Part shown: positions 1 to 7,780 of the stretch, one piece after another | Layout: each line of letters opens with the position of its first letter | How positions within the stretch are numbered: the first letter of the stretch is position 1 | Assembly: GCA_035485275.1 (NCBI GenBank) | Contig: DATHOE010000047.1 | Coordinates: 1-64,000, forward strand | Length of the DNA stretch: 64,000 nt | Direction: 5' to 3' | Source: DAIDJD01 sp035485275 | Lineage (GTDB): Bacteria; Oederibacteriota; JAJYGY01; DAIDJD01 | The notes under the pieces: generated by a model | The model's input: only the letters and a program-made list of their open reading frames with translations | What the model was told of the DNA's origin: nothing | The model's database searches: none | Made by a program: the position numbers and the translations under genes

Positions 1-138
1 CTTCTTGGCCTTCGCCATGCCCTTGTCGGCGCAGTACCGCGTGATCGTCGCCGTCAGCGTCGTCTTGCCGTGATCCACGTGGCCGATCGTCCCCACGTTC
101 ACATGCGGCTTCTTTCGGTCGAATTTTTCCTTGGCCAT
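1..138 (-). CDS. tuf: Elongation factor Tu, N-terminal fragment (cut by window edge)
   Basis: The 46 visible codons encode the start of EF-Tu, the GTPase that delivers aminoacyl-tRNA to the ribosome. The G1 P-loop GHVDHGKTTL is visible after the family N-terminus MAKEKFDRKKPHVNVGTIG. The ATG is at 136-138 and is preceded by an AGGAG-type ribosome site about seven bases upstream. The gene lies just downstream of four tRNA genes on the same strand, the arrangement known from the E. coli tufB operon, so co-transcription and processing out of the tRNAs is likely. The remaining roughly 350 residues lie outside the window. Confidence 0.97.
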   Translation of the reverse strand, partial: MAKEKFDRKKPHVNVGTIGHVDHGKTTLTATITRYCADKGMAKAKK

Positions 139-168
139 GAAAGTATCTCCTGTTTCGCCGGTTTCAAA

Positions 169-244
169 TGGAGCCCAGAATCGGGATTGAACCGACGACC
201 TCGCCCTTACCAAGGGCGTGCTCTACCAACTGAGCTATCTGGGC
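169..244 (-). tRNA. tRNA-Thr (anticodon GGT)
   Basis: A 76-nt cloverleaf with 7-bp acceptor stem GCCCAGA/TCTGGGC, D-loop sequence AGCTCAGTTGGTAGAGC, anticodon loop TTGGTAA and T-arm GGTTCAATCC. The CCA end is encoded at 169-171. It is the last tRNA before tuf. Confidence 0.96.
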
Positions 245-249
245 GTTTC

Positions 250-332
250 TGGTGAGGGCAGGATTTGAACCTGCGAAGGCCGGAGCCGTCTGATTTACAG
301 TCAGATGCGTTTGACCGCTTCGCTACCTCACC
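250..332 (-). tRNA. tRNA-Tyr (anticodon GTA)
   Basis: An 83-nt class II tRNA with acceptor stem GGTGAGG/CCTCACC, anticodon loop CTGTAAA, a long variable arm and T-arm GGTTCAAATCC. Unlike its neighbours at 169 and 402 it has no encoded CCA, so CCA must be added after transcription. Only five bases separate it from tRNA-Thr(GGT). Confidence 0.95.
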
Positions 333-401
333 GTGCCGTGGCCCACGGACAGGCTCCCGGCCGCGAACGCCTGCGCGAGGTCCAATCGTGGCTCATTCAA
401 A

Positions 402-475
402 TGGAGCGGGGGACGGGAATCGGACCCGCGTGTCCAGCTTGGAAGGCTGGCATTCTACCATTGAATTACCCCCGC
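402..475 (-). tRNA. tRNA-Gly (anticodon TCC)
   Basis: A 74-nt cloverleaf with acceptor stem GCGGGGG/CCCCCGC, anticodon stem CCAGC/GCTGG around loop CTTCCAA, T-arm GGTCCGATTCC and an encoded CCA at 402-404. It is the second tRNA of the tuf-linked cluster. Confidence 0.95.
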
Positions 476-608
476 GCCTGAGGTGGTTTTGCCTTTCGGG
501 CGCAACACACCATCCAGGGCCCGGAACGCTTTGGGCCTGGAGCGGAGAAGGAGTATAGGAAAAAGCCTGTGGATGCGCCACAAAAAAATGCGGATAAAAG
601 AAGAAAAA

Positions 609-681
609 AGCCGCTTGCCGGACTTGAACCGGCGACCGCTCGATTACAAATCGAGTGCTCTACCAACTGAGCTAAAGCGGC
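609..681 (-). tRNA. tRNA-Thr (anticodon TGT)
   Basis: A 73-nt cloverleaf with acceptor stem GCCGCTT/AAGCGGC, anticodon stem CTCGA/TCGAG around loop TTTGTAA and T-arm GGTTCAAGTCC. CCA is not encoded. It is the promoter-proximal tRNA of the cluster. The 133-base gap to tRNA-Gly holds an A-rich stretch and no gene. Confidence 0.95.
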
Positions 682-697
682 GTAAGGACAGGCCAGC

Positions 698-727
698 AGT
701 GTAGCAAATCCCGACCGAAGCCGTAAA
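698..727 (-). promoter_or_regulatory. Candidate promoter of the tRNA-tuf operon
   Basis: Minus strand reads TTTACG (722-727), an 18-base spacer and TACACT (698-703), a reasonable sigma-70 type pair. Predicted initiation falls about ten bases before the tRNA-Thr(TGT) 5' end, as expected for a stable-RNA promoter. Inferred from sequence only. Confidence 0.45.
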
Positions 728-937
728 CGGCCGTTTCCCCTGGCCTCCCCATACCCGGACAAAGTACATATCCCCCCGGGGACAAAAATACTTTTTAGTT
801 CTCGCAATTCGGCCGCAAAAGCGGCACAATACCCACGGTTTTTTACGGGCACGAAGATACGCCTCCGTAATCGTCGCAATTGCGACAACGGCGGCTTGGT
901 CCGGGACCAAAGGTAAGGCATGAGCGGAGGCAAGGCA

Positions 938-1147
938 ATGGGCGCGGTCAAAGGCAAAGTCAAATGGTTCAACGAAGGCAAGGGATTCGGTTTCCTGGAA
1001 CAGCCGGGCGGAGCGGACGTTTTCGTTCACTTTTCGGCCATCAAGGCGAGCGGGTTCAAGACCCTGGCCGAAGGCCAGGAAGTCACCTTTGACGTCGAGC
1101 AGGGAGCCAAAGGCCCCCAGGCTCTGAACGTCGAGCCGGTGCGCTAA
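938..1147 (+). CDS. csp: Cold-shock domain protein (CspA family)
   Basis: A 69-residue single cold-shock domain, an OB-fold that binds single-stranded RNA and DNA. Both nucleic-acid motifs are present: KGFGFL (RNP1) and VFVHF (RNP2), with the KWFN N-terminal motif. An upstream in-frame ATG exists at 920, but a GGAGG sits seven bases before the ATG at 938, and that start gives the normal family length. The 5' region of roughly 200 bases, shared with the divergent tRNA promoter, could be a long csp leader, but I see no clear cold-shock element. The gene is monocistronic and ends in a strong terminator. Confidence 0.93.
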   Translation: MGAVKGKVKWFNEGKGFGFLEQPGGADVFVHFSAIKASGFKTLAEGQEVTFDVEQGAKGPQALNVEPVR

Positions 1148-1172
1148 GCAACACCCACGCATCCATAAAAAA

Positions 1173-1205
1173 AAAGAGGGAGCCTTCGGGCTCCCTCTTT
1201 TTTTT
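1173..1205. terminator. Bidirectional rho-independent terminator
   Basis: Perfect stem AAAGAGGGAGCC / GGCTCCCTCTTT around a TTCG tetraloop, flanked by an A-run on the left and a T-run on the right. It serves csp (plus) and the outer-membrane-like gene at 1269-2117 (minus). Confidence 0.92.
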
Positions 1206-1268
1206 ATATGTTATCGACTATTTTCCCCGCTGTTTCCACATGCCGACCAAGGGCCTCGATAACTCTGT

Positions 1269-2117
1269 TCAGTTGCCGTAATTCTGCTCCTCGGGGATGG
1301 TCTCCCCCGGGCCCGGCGCCTGTCCTGAGCCGGCGGGCGGATAATCCTGCTCGTCCTGGTAGCCCCTGCGCCAGTAGGGCCGGGGACGCGGCACGGGCCG
1401 GTTCGAGGGCTGGGACCAGCCGATGATCAGGCGGATGTAGCCCCCGGAATTGTCGATGTAGGCATCCTGGTTGTTGTAGTTATTTAGCCTATCGCCGTTG
1501 TATTGGGCGAAATAGCCCTTGGCATCAGACACTGTCAGTGTGTCGAAGTAGTCCTCGTCAAAGCCCAATTCCAGGCCCACGTTGAGCCCGGTCGGATCCC
1601 AAATGTTGAGGGCCCGTACGAAGATCCCGAAGCCGACCGTGGAGCCGCTGAAATTCTGGGTGCCGTTGTCGGTGCCCTGCAGGGTTTCGGAACCCGACAC
1701 CGTCGCGCCCTCCACGCGCAGGCCCAGCTCCGTGACCCCGCTTTCCGCGAACCACCAGCTCGGTCGGTCCCAACAGACCACCGGGCCGATCCCGAAGGTG
1801 GTCATGGGCCCGACATAGAGGTCGCTGGTGTCGCCCGTGAGCACGTCCGCGGAGGCGGAGCGTCCCGTGTCGACCCCGAGAGATCCCTCCAGCGCGAAGG
1901 GCCCGGGGAAGCGCCATCCGATGGAAAGGTCCGCCTCGCCCAGGTTCTCGAAGCCGCCGTAGTAGGCGGTGGAGTAGCTGCTGTAATAGTCGTCGAAATC
2001 CTGGTCGGAAATGGTTTTGGCCCCCAGTCCGCCCAGGACATACAGGCCCTCGGCGCGCAAGGGCGCGGCCGCGAGTCCCAAGCCCACCAGCAAAACCAAG
2101 CCTTGGATGAGTTTCAT
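1269..2117 (-). CDS. Secreted beta-barrel-like outer-membrane protein, unknown role
   Basis: 282 residues from the ATG at 2115-2117, chosen because an AGGTGA ribosome site precedes it and the protein then opens with a signal peptide (MKLIQGLVLLVGLGLAAAPLRA, cleavage near residue 22). The mature part alternates short Gly/aromatic-rich strands, such as GLYVLGGLGAK and ESGVTELGLRVEG, with acidic turns and ends in a Pro/Arg-rich tail. That is the look of a small outer-membrane barrel of the OmpA/OmpW-like fold. No family motif is recognised and the function is unknown. It lies 49 bases after rlmB on the same strand, so it may be the last gene of that operon. Confidence 0.6.
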   Translation of the reverse strand: MKLIQGLVLLVGLGLAAAPLRAEGLYVLGGLGAKTISDQDFDDYYSSYSTAYYGGFENLGEADLSIGWRFPGPFALEGSLGVDTGRSASADVLTGDTSDLYVGPMTTFGIGPVVCWDRPSWWFAESGVTELGLRVEGATVSGSETLQGTDNGTQNFSGSTVGFGIFVRALNIWDPTGLNVGLELGFDEDYFDTLTVSDAKGYFAQYNGDRLNNYNNQDAYIDNSGGYIRLIIGWSQPSNRPVPRPRPYWRRGYQDEQDYPPAGSGQAPGPGETIPEEQNYGN

Positions 2118-2166
2118 AGCTTCACCTCGAAGATGCGATGGCGACGATGCGGGACGGCCGCGAAAT

Positions 2167-2895
2167 TCATGATTTCGCGTGCCGTTGCCGGAGCACTTCA
2201 AACAGCGCGATCCCCCCGGCCACGGAAACGTTCAGGCTTCCGACGCTCCCGGACATGGGGATCTTGAGCAGCTTGTCGCAATGTTTGCCCACGCCGTCGC
2301 GCAGGCCCTTGCCTTCCGCCCCCAGGACAAGGCAGACCTTCCCGGCCAATTTTTCGTCGTACAGGCTTTCTTTGGCTTCCCCAGCCAGCCCGTAGATCCA
2401 GAACCCGGCCTGCTTGGCCGTTTCCAGGGCCCGGCTTAAATTGACAACCTTCGCCACGGGCAGGCGTGCCAGTGCGCCGGAAGCCGCCTTCTCGGCGATG
2501 GGCGTCACCTGCACGCTGCGGTCGTTGGTGATGACGAGCCCCAGGGCCCCGGCCCCCTCGGCGCTGCGCGCCAGGGCGCCCAGGTTATGGGGGTCCTCGA
2601 TCTGGTCGAGCATGAGCAGCACCGTCTGGGCGGGCGCCCGCTTCAGAAGATCCTCCAAGGAGACGTACTCGAAATCCGGGAGTTCCAGGACCAGGCCCTG
2701 GTGCGGGCTGCTTTTGGACAGCTTGGCGAACCAGGCGCGGTCCTTGACCTCGACCTTGATCTTCAGGGCCTTGGCCTGGGCCACGGCGGCTTCGGCCTCC
2801 TTGCCCAGCTTCAGGACGTAAAGACGGGTGGCTTTTTTGCCCTCGTGGGCCAGGCTCCCCTGGACCGCGTTCCTTCCGAAAACGTAACGAGCCAA
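2167..2895 (-). CDS. rlmB: 23S rRNA (guanosine-2'-O)-methyltransferase RlmB-like (SpoU/TrmH family)
   Basis: 242 residues with a substrate-binding N-terminal domain (MARYVFGRNAVQGSL) and a C-terminal SPOUT methyltransferase domain. The trefoil-knot motifs are clear: DQIEDPHNLGALARSAEGAG (motif 1, with the N-x-G-A-x-x-R residues), LVLGAEGKGL (motif 2) and IPMSGSVGSLNVSVAGGIAL (motif 3). The family 2'-O-methylates rRNA or tRNA ribose using SAM. RlmB acts on 23S G2251, but substrate choice cannot be read from sequence alone. It ends the dnaB-to-rlmB gene chain, seven bases after gltX. Confidence 0.88.
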   Translation of the reverse strand: MARYVFGRNAVQGSLAHEGKKATRLYVLKLGKEAEAAVAQAKALKIKVEVKDRAWFAKLSKSSPHQGLVLELPDFEYVSLEDLLKRAPAQTVLLMLDQIEDPHNLGALARSAEGAGALGLVITNDRSVQVTPIAEKAASGALARLPVAKVVNLSRALETAKQAGFWIYGLAGEAKESLYDEKLAGKVCLVLGAEGKGLRDGVGKHCDKLLKIPMSGSVGSLNVSVAGGIALFEVLRQRHAKS

Positions 2896-2902
2896 TGGTT
2901 CC

Positions 2903-4339
2903 TCAGAAGGATTGGATGAAGGCCCGCAACCTGGCCTGGGTGCGCTCCGGGCCCATGAGCATGAGCAGCTTGGGCAGTTCCGGGCCGTGCTCCGAGCCCG
3001 TGAGGGCCAGGCGCAGGGGCATGAAAAAATCCTTGCCCTTCACGCCGCTCGTTTTTTGCGCCTCCTTGAGCGCGGCCTTGAAGCCCTCTTCCCCTTCGGG
3101 CCAGCGCTCCAGGGCGCTTGAAGCCGCTTGGGCCGGAGCCTGGGGCTTGGCGAAGGCCCGGGCTGCGGCCAGGGCCGCGGGGTCCTGCTTCGGCGGGGCG
3201 AGCAGGGCCTCGACCGGCGCCCTCAGGTCCGCGAGGCGGATGGCGTTGCCTTTGTAGGTCTCCAGCGCCAGCTCCAGCCAGCCTCGGGAGGGCGGCCCTA
3301 TGCCTTCAAGGAATGGCGCGGCCAGGGCGCAAAGTTCGGCCCCGCTCCTGCGGCGCAGCCAATGGGCGTTCAGGAAATCCAGCTTGCCGTAGTCGAAGAC
3401 GCTGGCCTTCTTGATCAGCCGTTCCGGGGCGAAGCGCTCCACCAGCTCGGCCAGGCCGAAGATCTCCTCGCCTTCGCCCTCCCCGCCCAGGCCCAGCAGG
3501 CCGAGGTAGTTGAGCAGGGCCTCGGGCAGGTAACCCTTCGCCTTGAAGCTGGCGATGCCGGTGTCGCCGTGGCGCTTGCTCAGCTTCTGCCCGTCCGGCC
3601 CGAGGATGAATGCCACGTGGCTGAAGCTGGGCGGCTCCCAGCCCAGGGCCGCGTAGAGCAGCAGCTGGCGGGGGGTGTTGGAGATGCCGTCCTCGCCGCG
3701 CAGGACGTGGCTGATCTCCATGCGGTGGTCGTCCACGACGCATGCCCAATTATACATCGGCGTGCCGTCGCTTTTAACCAGGTTGAAATCCCTGATCTCC
3801 GACAGCTCGAAGCTGATGCGGCCGCGCACGCCGTCCTCCCAGGAGACCTGGCCGTGCAGGTCGTCCGTGGCGAAGCGCAGCGCGGGTTTGCGTCCCTCGG
3901 CCAGAAGCCTGTCCTGCTCGGCCTTGGAAAGGTCGCGGTGGGGATGCCGCAGTTTCCTGTCCTCGATATGGTGCTGGAGGTGCAGGCGTTCGGCTTCCTG
4001 CTCCGCGAGGTTGTCGAAGCACCAATAGGCCAGCCCGCGGTCCAGGAGGGTCTGGGCCTGGGCGCGGTAGAGCTCGAGGGCCTGGCTCTGGCGGTAGGGC
4101 GCGTGCGGCCCGCCGCCGAGGCCCTCGCCCTCGTCCGGGGTCAGCCCCAGCCAGGCGAGGCTGGCCAGGATGGACCGCACCGAAGCCTCGTCCGAGCGGT
4201 CCGCGTCGCTGTCCTCGATGCGGAACACGTAGGTGCCGCCGCTCTTGCGGGCGTAAAGGTAGTTGAACAGCGCCGTGCGGGCGTTGCCCACGTGCAGGTC
4301 GCCCGAGGGCGAGGGCGCGAAACGGACGCGCAGCGCCAC
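2903..4339 (-). CDS. gltX: Glutamyl-tRNA synthetase
   Basis: Class I synthetase that charges tRNA-Glu (and tRNA-Gln where no GlnRS exists). The HIGH-type signature is FAPSPSGDLHVGNART at the N-terminus and the KMSKS-type motif is KLSKRHGD. The C-terminal anticodon-binding half is degenerate and Ala/Leu-rich but of normal length (478 residues). I chose the GTG at 4337-4339, one base after the ispF stop, because the protein then starts at the expected MALRVRFAPSPSG. A TTG at 4349-4351 would add four residues. No glutaminyl-tRNA synthetase is visible here, so discrimination for tRNA-Glu is undetermined. Confidence 0.95.
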   Translation of the reverse strand: MALRVRFAPSPSGDLHVGNARTALFNYLYARKSGGTYVFRIEDSDADRSDEASVRSILASLAWLGLTPDEGEGLGGGPHAPYRQSQALELYRAQAQTLLDRGLAYWCFDNLAEQEAERLHLQHHIEDRKLRHPHRDLSKAEQDRLLAEGRKPALRFATDDLHGQVSWEDGVRGRISFELSEIRDFNLVKSDGTPMYNWACVVDDHRMEISHVLRGEDGISNTPRQLLLYAALGWEPPSFSHVAFILGPDGQKLSKRHGDTGIASFKAKGYLPEALLNYLGLLGLGGEGEGEEIFGLAELVERFAPERLIKKASVFDYGKLDFLNAHWLRRRSGAELCALAAPFLEGIGPPSRGWLELALETYKGNAIRLADLRAPVEALLAPPKQDPAALAAARAFAKPQAPAQAASSALERWPEGEEGFKAALKEAQKTSGVKGKDFFMPLRLALTGSEHGPELPKLLMLMGPERTQARLRAFIQSF

Positions 4340-4340
4340 C

Positions 4341-4820
4341 CTAGGGCTCAACCGCGGTGACGAGGACCGTGGCGAAGACGCCCTCGCCGCGGCCTACGGC
4401 GCTCAAGCCTTCGCCGCTGTGCGCGGTCACCGCCACGTCCGCCGGTTCCAGGCCCAGGAGGCCGGCCAGGCTGGCGCGCATGGCGGGGATCTTCGGGTTG
4501 ATGGGAGGGCGTTTGCATTCGATGCTGACGGAGACGTGGCTCAGGTTGAGGCGCCCCAGATACTTGAGGGCCTCCCGCACATAGACGCGGCTGTCCGTGA
4601 CCCCGTCGCGGCAAAGGGCGTCGCTCACGGGGCCCAGCACCACCACCCCGTGCAGTCCGCTGAGGGCGTTGACCAGGGCGTGCAAGACCGCGTCGGCGTC
4701 GCTGTTCCCTTCCAGGGCCGGAACGCCCTCAAAGGTCACTGCGCCCAGCACGAAGGGCTTGCCCGTGGGGCTGGCCTCAAAACGGTGGGAATCCTGGCCC
4801 AGGCCTGTCCTGACCTTCAT
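4341..4820 (-). CDS. ispF: 2-C-methyl-D-erythritol 2,4-cyclodiphosphate synthase
   Basis: 159 residues. Converts CDP-ME 2-phosphate to MEcPP in the non-mevalonate isoprenoid pathway. The metal-binding start GLGQDSHRF (D and H ligands), EGNSDADAVLHAL (third ligand His), IECKRPPINPK and the C-terminal AHSGEGLSAVGRGEG are all present. It follows ispD by 17 bases and precedes gltX. The isoprenoids it supplies would feed the squalene module at 53.8-56.8 kb. Confidence 0.97.
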   Translation of the reverse strand: MKVRTGLGQDSHRFEASPTGKPFVLGAVTFEGVPALEGNSDADAVLHALVNALSGLHGVVVLGPVSDALCRDGVTDSRVYVREALKYLGRLNLSHVSVSIECKRPPINPKIPAMRASLAGLLGLEPADVAVTAHSGEGLSAVGRGEGVFATVLVTAVEP

Positions 4821-4837
4821 GCCCGCGCCTCCTTCAT

Positions 4838-5560
4838 CTAGGAGAAATCGAACGTCTTGATGATCCGCTTCGCCAACAGCAGATCCTCGGGGGTCGTGAT
4901 CTTGAAGTTCTCGTTGTAGGAGCTCACGGCCACCGCCGGTATCCCGGCGGCCTCGCAGAGGCCGGCCTCGTCGGTGTAGTACAGGCCCCTGGCGGCCGCC
5001 GTGGCGTGGGCCTCGCGCAGGAGATGGGCCTGGAAGGCCTGCGGCGTTTGGGCGGCGGCCAGGCCCTCCCGCGGCAGTCCCGTCAGGACGCCCTCCTCGA
5101 TGCGCTTGATGCTGTCCTTCACCGGCACGCAGGCCACGCCGCCGCCCGTGTGCCGGGCCGCCAGGGCGCAGGCCTTGACCAGGGAGGACTTCAGGAAGGG
5201 GCGGGCCGCGTCATGGACCATGACCACTTCCAGGTGCGCGTCCAAAACCTGCAGTCCTTTCGCCACGGAATCCTGGCGCTCCGCGCCGCCGGCCACCACC
5301 CGCACGCGGGGGTCCTTGAAGCGCCGCGCCGCGGCGGTGGACACGCCGCGGACGTCGGAGGCGTGCACCACCAGGACCACCTGCCCCACCCAGGGCTGGG
5401 CCAGGAAGGAGCGCACGGACCAGGCATACAGCGGAAGTTTGTCCAGCAGCAGCAGGCCCTTGCGCCCGGCCCCCAGGCGCTTGCCCGCGCCGGCGGCCAG
5501 CACCAGGGCCGCGGCCCAGGCCGCGCCGTGCTCCCGCGCTTTAGACCGGCCAGAGTTCAC
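4838..5560 (-). CDS. ispD: 2-C-methyl-D-erythritol 4-phosphate cytidylyltransferase
   Basis: About 240 residues, the third step of the MEP pathway (MEP + CTP to CDP-ME). The nucleotide-binding loop LVLAAGAGKRLGAGRKGLLL is visible, followed by GGAERQDSV and VMVHDAARPF, typical of IspD. The GTG at 5558-5560 was chosen because a GAGG ribosome site lies six bases upstream, inside the radA 3' end. The two genes overlap by 20 bases, implying translational coupling. An in-frame start at 5587 would add nine atypical residues. Confidence 0.94.
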   Translation of the reverse strand: MNSGRSKAREHGAAWAAALVLAAGAGKRLGAGRKGLLLLDKLPLYAWSVRSFLAQPWVGQVVLVVHASDVRGVSTAAARRFKDPRVRVVAGGAERQDSVAKGLQVLDAHLEVVMVHDAARPFLKSSLVKACALAARHTGGGVACVPVKDSIKRIEEGVLTGLPREGLAAAQTPQAFQAHLLREAHATAAARGLYYTDEAGLCEAAGIPAVAVSSYNENFKITTPEDLLLAKRIIKTFDFS

Positions 5561-6908
5561 GGAAAGCCTCGTCAACGTCGCGCACAAAATGCGGGGTGAT
5601 GCCCAGCTTGGAGAGCCGGGCCATGGATTTCGGGTCCTCGTAGGCCAGCAGGGCGTGCTTGAAGCCCATGCGCGCGGCCTCCCGCAGGCGAAGCTCGGCC
5701 TGCCCGGCCGCGCGCAGGTCGCCGCCCAGGCCGATCTCGCCGCCCAGCACCCAGCCCTCGGGCACGGGCCTGGACTTCAGGGATGAGGCCACCGCGACGG
5801 CCACGGCCAGGTCGCTGGCGGTCTCCTCCAGGCGCAGCCCGCCCGCCACGGCCACGAAGATGTCGTGGCTGTACAGCGCCAGGCCCACCCGCTTCTCCAG
5901 CACGGCGTAGAGCACGTTCTGGCGGTAGGGGTCCACGCCGGTGCTCACGCGCTGGGGCGTGCCGTAGTGGGCGGGGGTGACCAGGGCCTGCACCTCCACC
6001 AGCAGGGGGCGGCTTCCCTCCAGGGTCACGAGCACCGCGCTGCCCTCCAGGGCCTGCCCGCGCCGGGCCAGCAGGTATTCGCTGCCGGCCTCCACTTCCT
6101 TCAGCCCCTCGTCGGCCATCTCAAAGAGGCCCAGCTCCTGGGTGCCGCCGAAGCGGTTCTTCACCGCCCTCAGCATGCGGAAAGCCTGGTGCCGCTCGCC
6201 CTCGAAGGTCAGCACCGTGTCCACCAGGTGCTCCAGCACCCTGGGGCCGGCCAGGGCCCCGTCCTTGGTGACGTGCCCCACCAAAAAAACCGCCATGCCC
6301 GCGGGCTTGGCCATGGCCATCAGGCGCATGGCCACCTCGCGCACCTGGGTCACGGATCCGGCCGCGGAGGGCAGGTCCTCGGTGGCGAAGGTCTGGACGC
6401 TGTCCACCACCAGCACGCTGGGCTTGACCGAGTCCACGGCCGCGGCCAGGGCGTCGAGGCTGGTGTCGCAGAGCAGGCGGAAATCGCCCTTCACGCCCCC
6501 CAGGCGCCGGGCGCGCAGGGCCACCTGTTCCAGGCTTTCCTCCCCGGAGGCGTACAGTACCGAGGCGCCCCCGGCGCAAAGCCGGGCGCAGGCCTGCAGG
6601 ACCAGGGTGCTCTTGCCGATGCCCGGATCCCCGCCCAGCAGGACCAGGGCCCCCGGCACCAGCCCGCCGCCGAGCACGCGGTCGAACTCCTTGAAGCCCG
6701 TGGCCAGGCGCGGGCGGGCGTCGGGGTCGACGTCCTCCACGCGCAGCAGCTTGGGGACGGCGACGGTGCCCTTGCGGGAGCCGCCCGCGGGGGCCGCGGC
6801 CTCCTCCAGCAGGGTGTGCCAGCGCCCGCAGTCCGGGCAGCGGCCCATCCACTTGGCCTGGACGGCGCCGCATTCGGTGCAGACGAAGCGCAGGGTCAGC
6901 TTGCTCAT
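5541..6908 (-). CDS. radA: DNA repair protein RadA (Sms)
   Basis: 455 residues. A RecA-like ATPase and DnaB-type helicase that promotes branch migration in recombination. Order of parts: C4 zinc finger (Cys10, Cys13, Cys24, Cys27), RecA core with Walker A GGDPGIGKST (92-101), the RadA-specific KNRFG motif followed by GTQELG, and a C-terminal Lon-protease-like domain (from VDPYRQNVLYAVLEKRVG on, with GGEIGLGGDLR). All diagnostic motifs are intact. Ten bases separate its start from the mlaD stop. Confidence 0.97.
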   Translation of the reverse strand: MSKLTLRFVCTECGAVQAKWMGRCPDCGRWHTLLEEAAAPAGGSRKGTVAVPKLLRVEDVDPDARPRLATGFKEFDRVLGGGLVPGALVLLGGDPGIGKSTLVLQACARLCAGGASVLYASGEESLEQVALRARRLGGVKGDFRLLCDTSLDALAAAVDSVKPSVLVVDSVQTFATEDLPSAAGSVTQVREVAMRLMAMAKPAGMAVFLVGHVTKDGALAGPRVLEHLVDTVLTFEGERHQAFRMLRAVKNRFGGTQELGLFEMADEGLKEVEAGSEYLLARRGQALEGSAVLVTLEGSRPLLVEVQALVTPAHYGTPQRVSTGVDPYRQNVLYAVLEKRVGLALYSHDIFVAVAGGLRLEETASDLAVAVAVASSLKSRPVPEGWVLGGEIGLGGDLRAAGQAELRLREAARMGFKHALLAYEDPKSMARLSKLGITPHFVRDVDEAFRELWPV

Positions 6909-6918
6909 GGCCTGCGCG

Positions 6919-7773
6919 TCACTTCTTCCACAGCAGCTTCCAGGGGTGCCGCTTCAGGTCGCTCAGCAGCTCACGCAGGTCCTCGCCGGTCTGGTCGTCG
7001 TAGACCAGGACCCCGATGGTCCCCTTCTTGTCGGAGATGTGGGCCATGATGTCGTCGAGCTTGTTCAATGAATCGTCCAGGTGGTCCAGGCTGCGCTGCA
7101 CCTTCAGCGTGTTGGCGTCGGTGAAGACCTTGCCGGCGTCGGCCACCATGGGCTTGATCTGCACCGAGCTCTGGGCCAGGTTGCGGGTCAGGAAGCGCAG
7201 GTCCTTGACCGAGGCGCGCAGGTCGCCGCGGTTCTCGTCGACCATGCCGTTGAGGCCCGTGGCGGCCTTGTCCAGGTGCGCCAACAGGTGGCTCAGCCCG
7301 CCCATGAGCTGGGGGTCCTTGAGCAAGGGCTCCAGGTAGTCCGACAGGGCCTCGACCTTCTGCAGGGTGCGGTCCAGGCTGCCGGGGTCCAGGCCCTCGA
7401 CCGTCGCGCCCGGGCTCAGGTAGCCGAGGCTCCCGTCGCCGGCGCCGATCTGCACGTACTTCTCGCCCAAAATGCCGGCGGTGTGGATGGTCAACTCGGT
7501 GCCCACAGGGATGCGAACGTCCTTGTCGATGTCCAAGGACACCGCGACCCGGCCGTTCTCGATCCCCAGCCCCGAGACCTCACCGATCTGGACGCCGCCA
7601 CCGTAGAGCACCGGCGCGGAGGTCTTGAGCGAGTCCACGTAGTTGAACAGGACCGTGACGCGGTAGCTGGGATGGGCGAAGTGGAGGTTGCCGAGGAAGG
7701 CGACCAGCGCAGAGGCGCAGATCAGGCCTACGATGGCGGTCAGGCCCACGCGGGCGTTTCGGTTCAGAGGCAC
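6919..7773 (-). CDS. mlaD: MlaD/MCE-domain lipid transport protein
   Basis: About 284 residues with one N-terminal membrane anchor (GLTAIVGLICASALVAFLGN), then an MCE domain (YRVTVLFNYVDSLKTSAPVL ... GGGVQIGEVSGL ... TAGILGEKYVQIG) and a long helical C-terminal region. MCE proteins form hexameric rings in the periplasm that pass phospholipids between the membranes, working with MlaE and MlaF. The GTG at 7771-7773 is chosen for the GAGGAG five bases upstream. An upstream in-frame start would overlap mlaF. The order mlaE-mlaF-mlaD matches the core Mla transporter; MlaB and MlaC are not in this cluster. Confidence 0.9.
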   Translation of the reverse strand: MPLNRNARVGLTAIVGLICASALVAFLGNLHFAHPSYRVTVLFNYVDSLKTSAPVLYGGGVQIGEVSGLGIENGRVAVSLDIDKDVRIPVGTELTIHTAGILGEKYVQIGAGDGSLGYLSPGATVEGLDPGSLDRTLQKVEALSDYLEPLLKDPQLMGGLSHLLAHLDKAATGLNGMVDENRGDLRASVKDLRFLTRNLAQSSVQIKPMVADAGKVFTDANTLKVQRSLDHLDDSLNKLDDIMAHISDKKGTIGVLVYDDQTGEDLRELLSDLKRHPWKLLWKK

Positions 7774-7780
7774 AGGCTCC

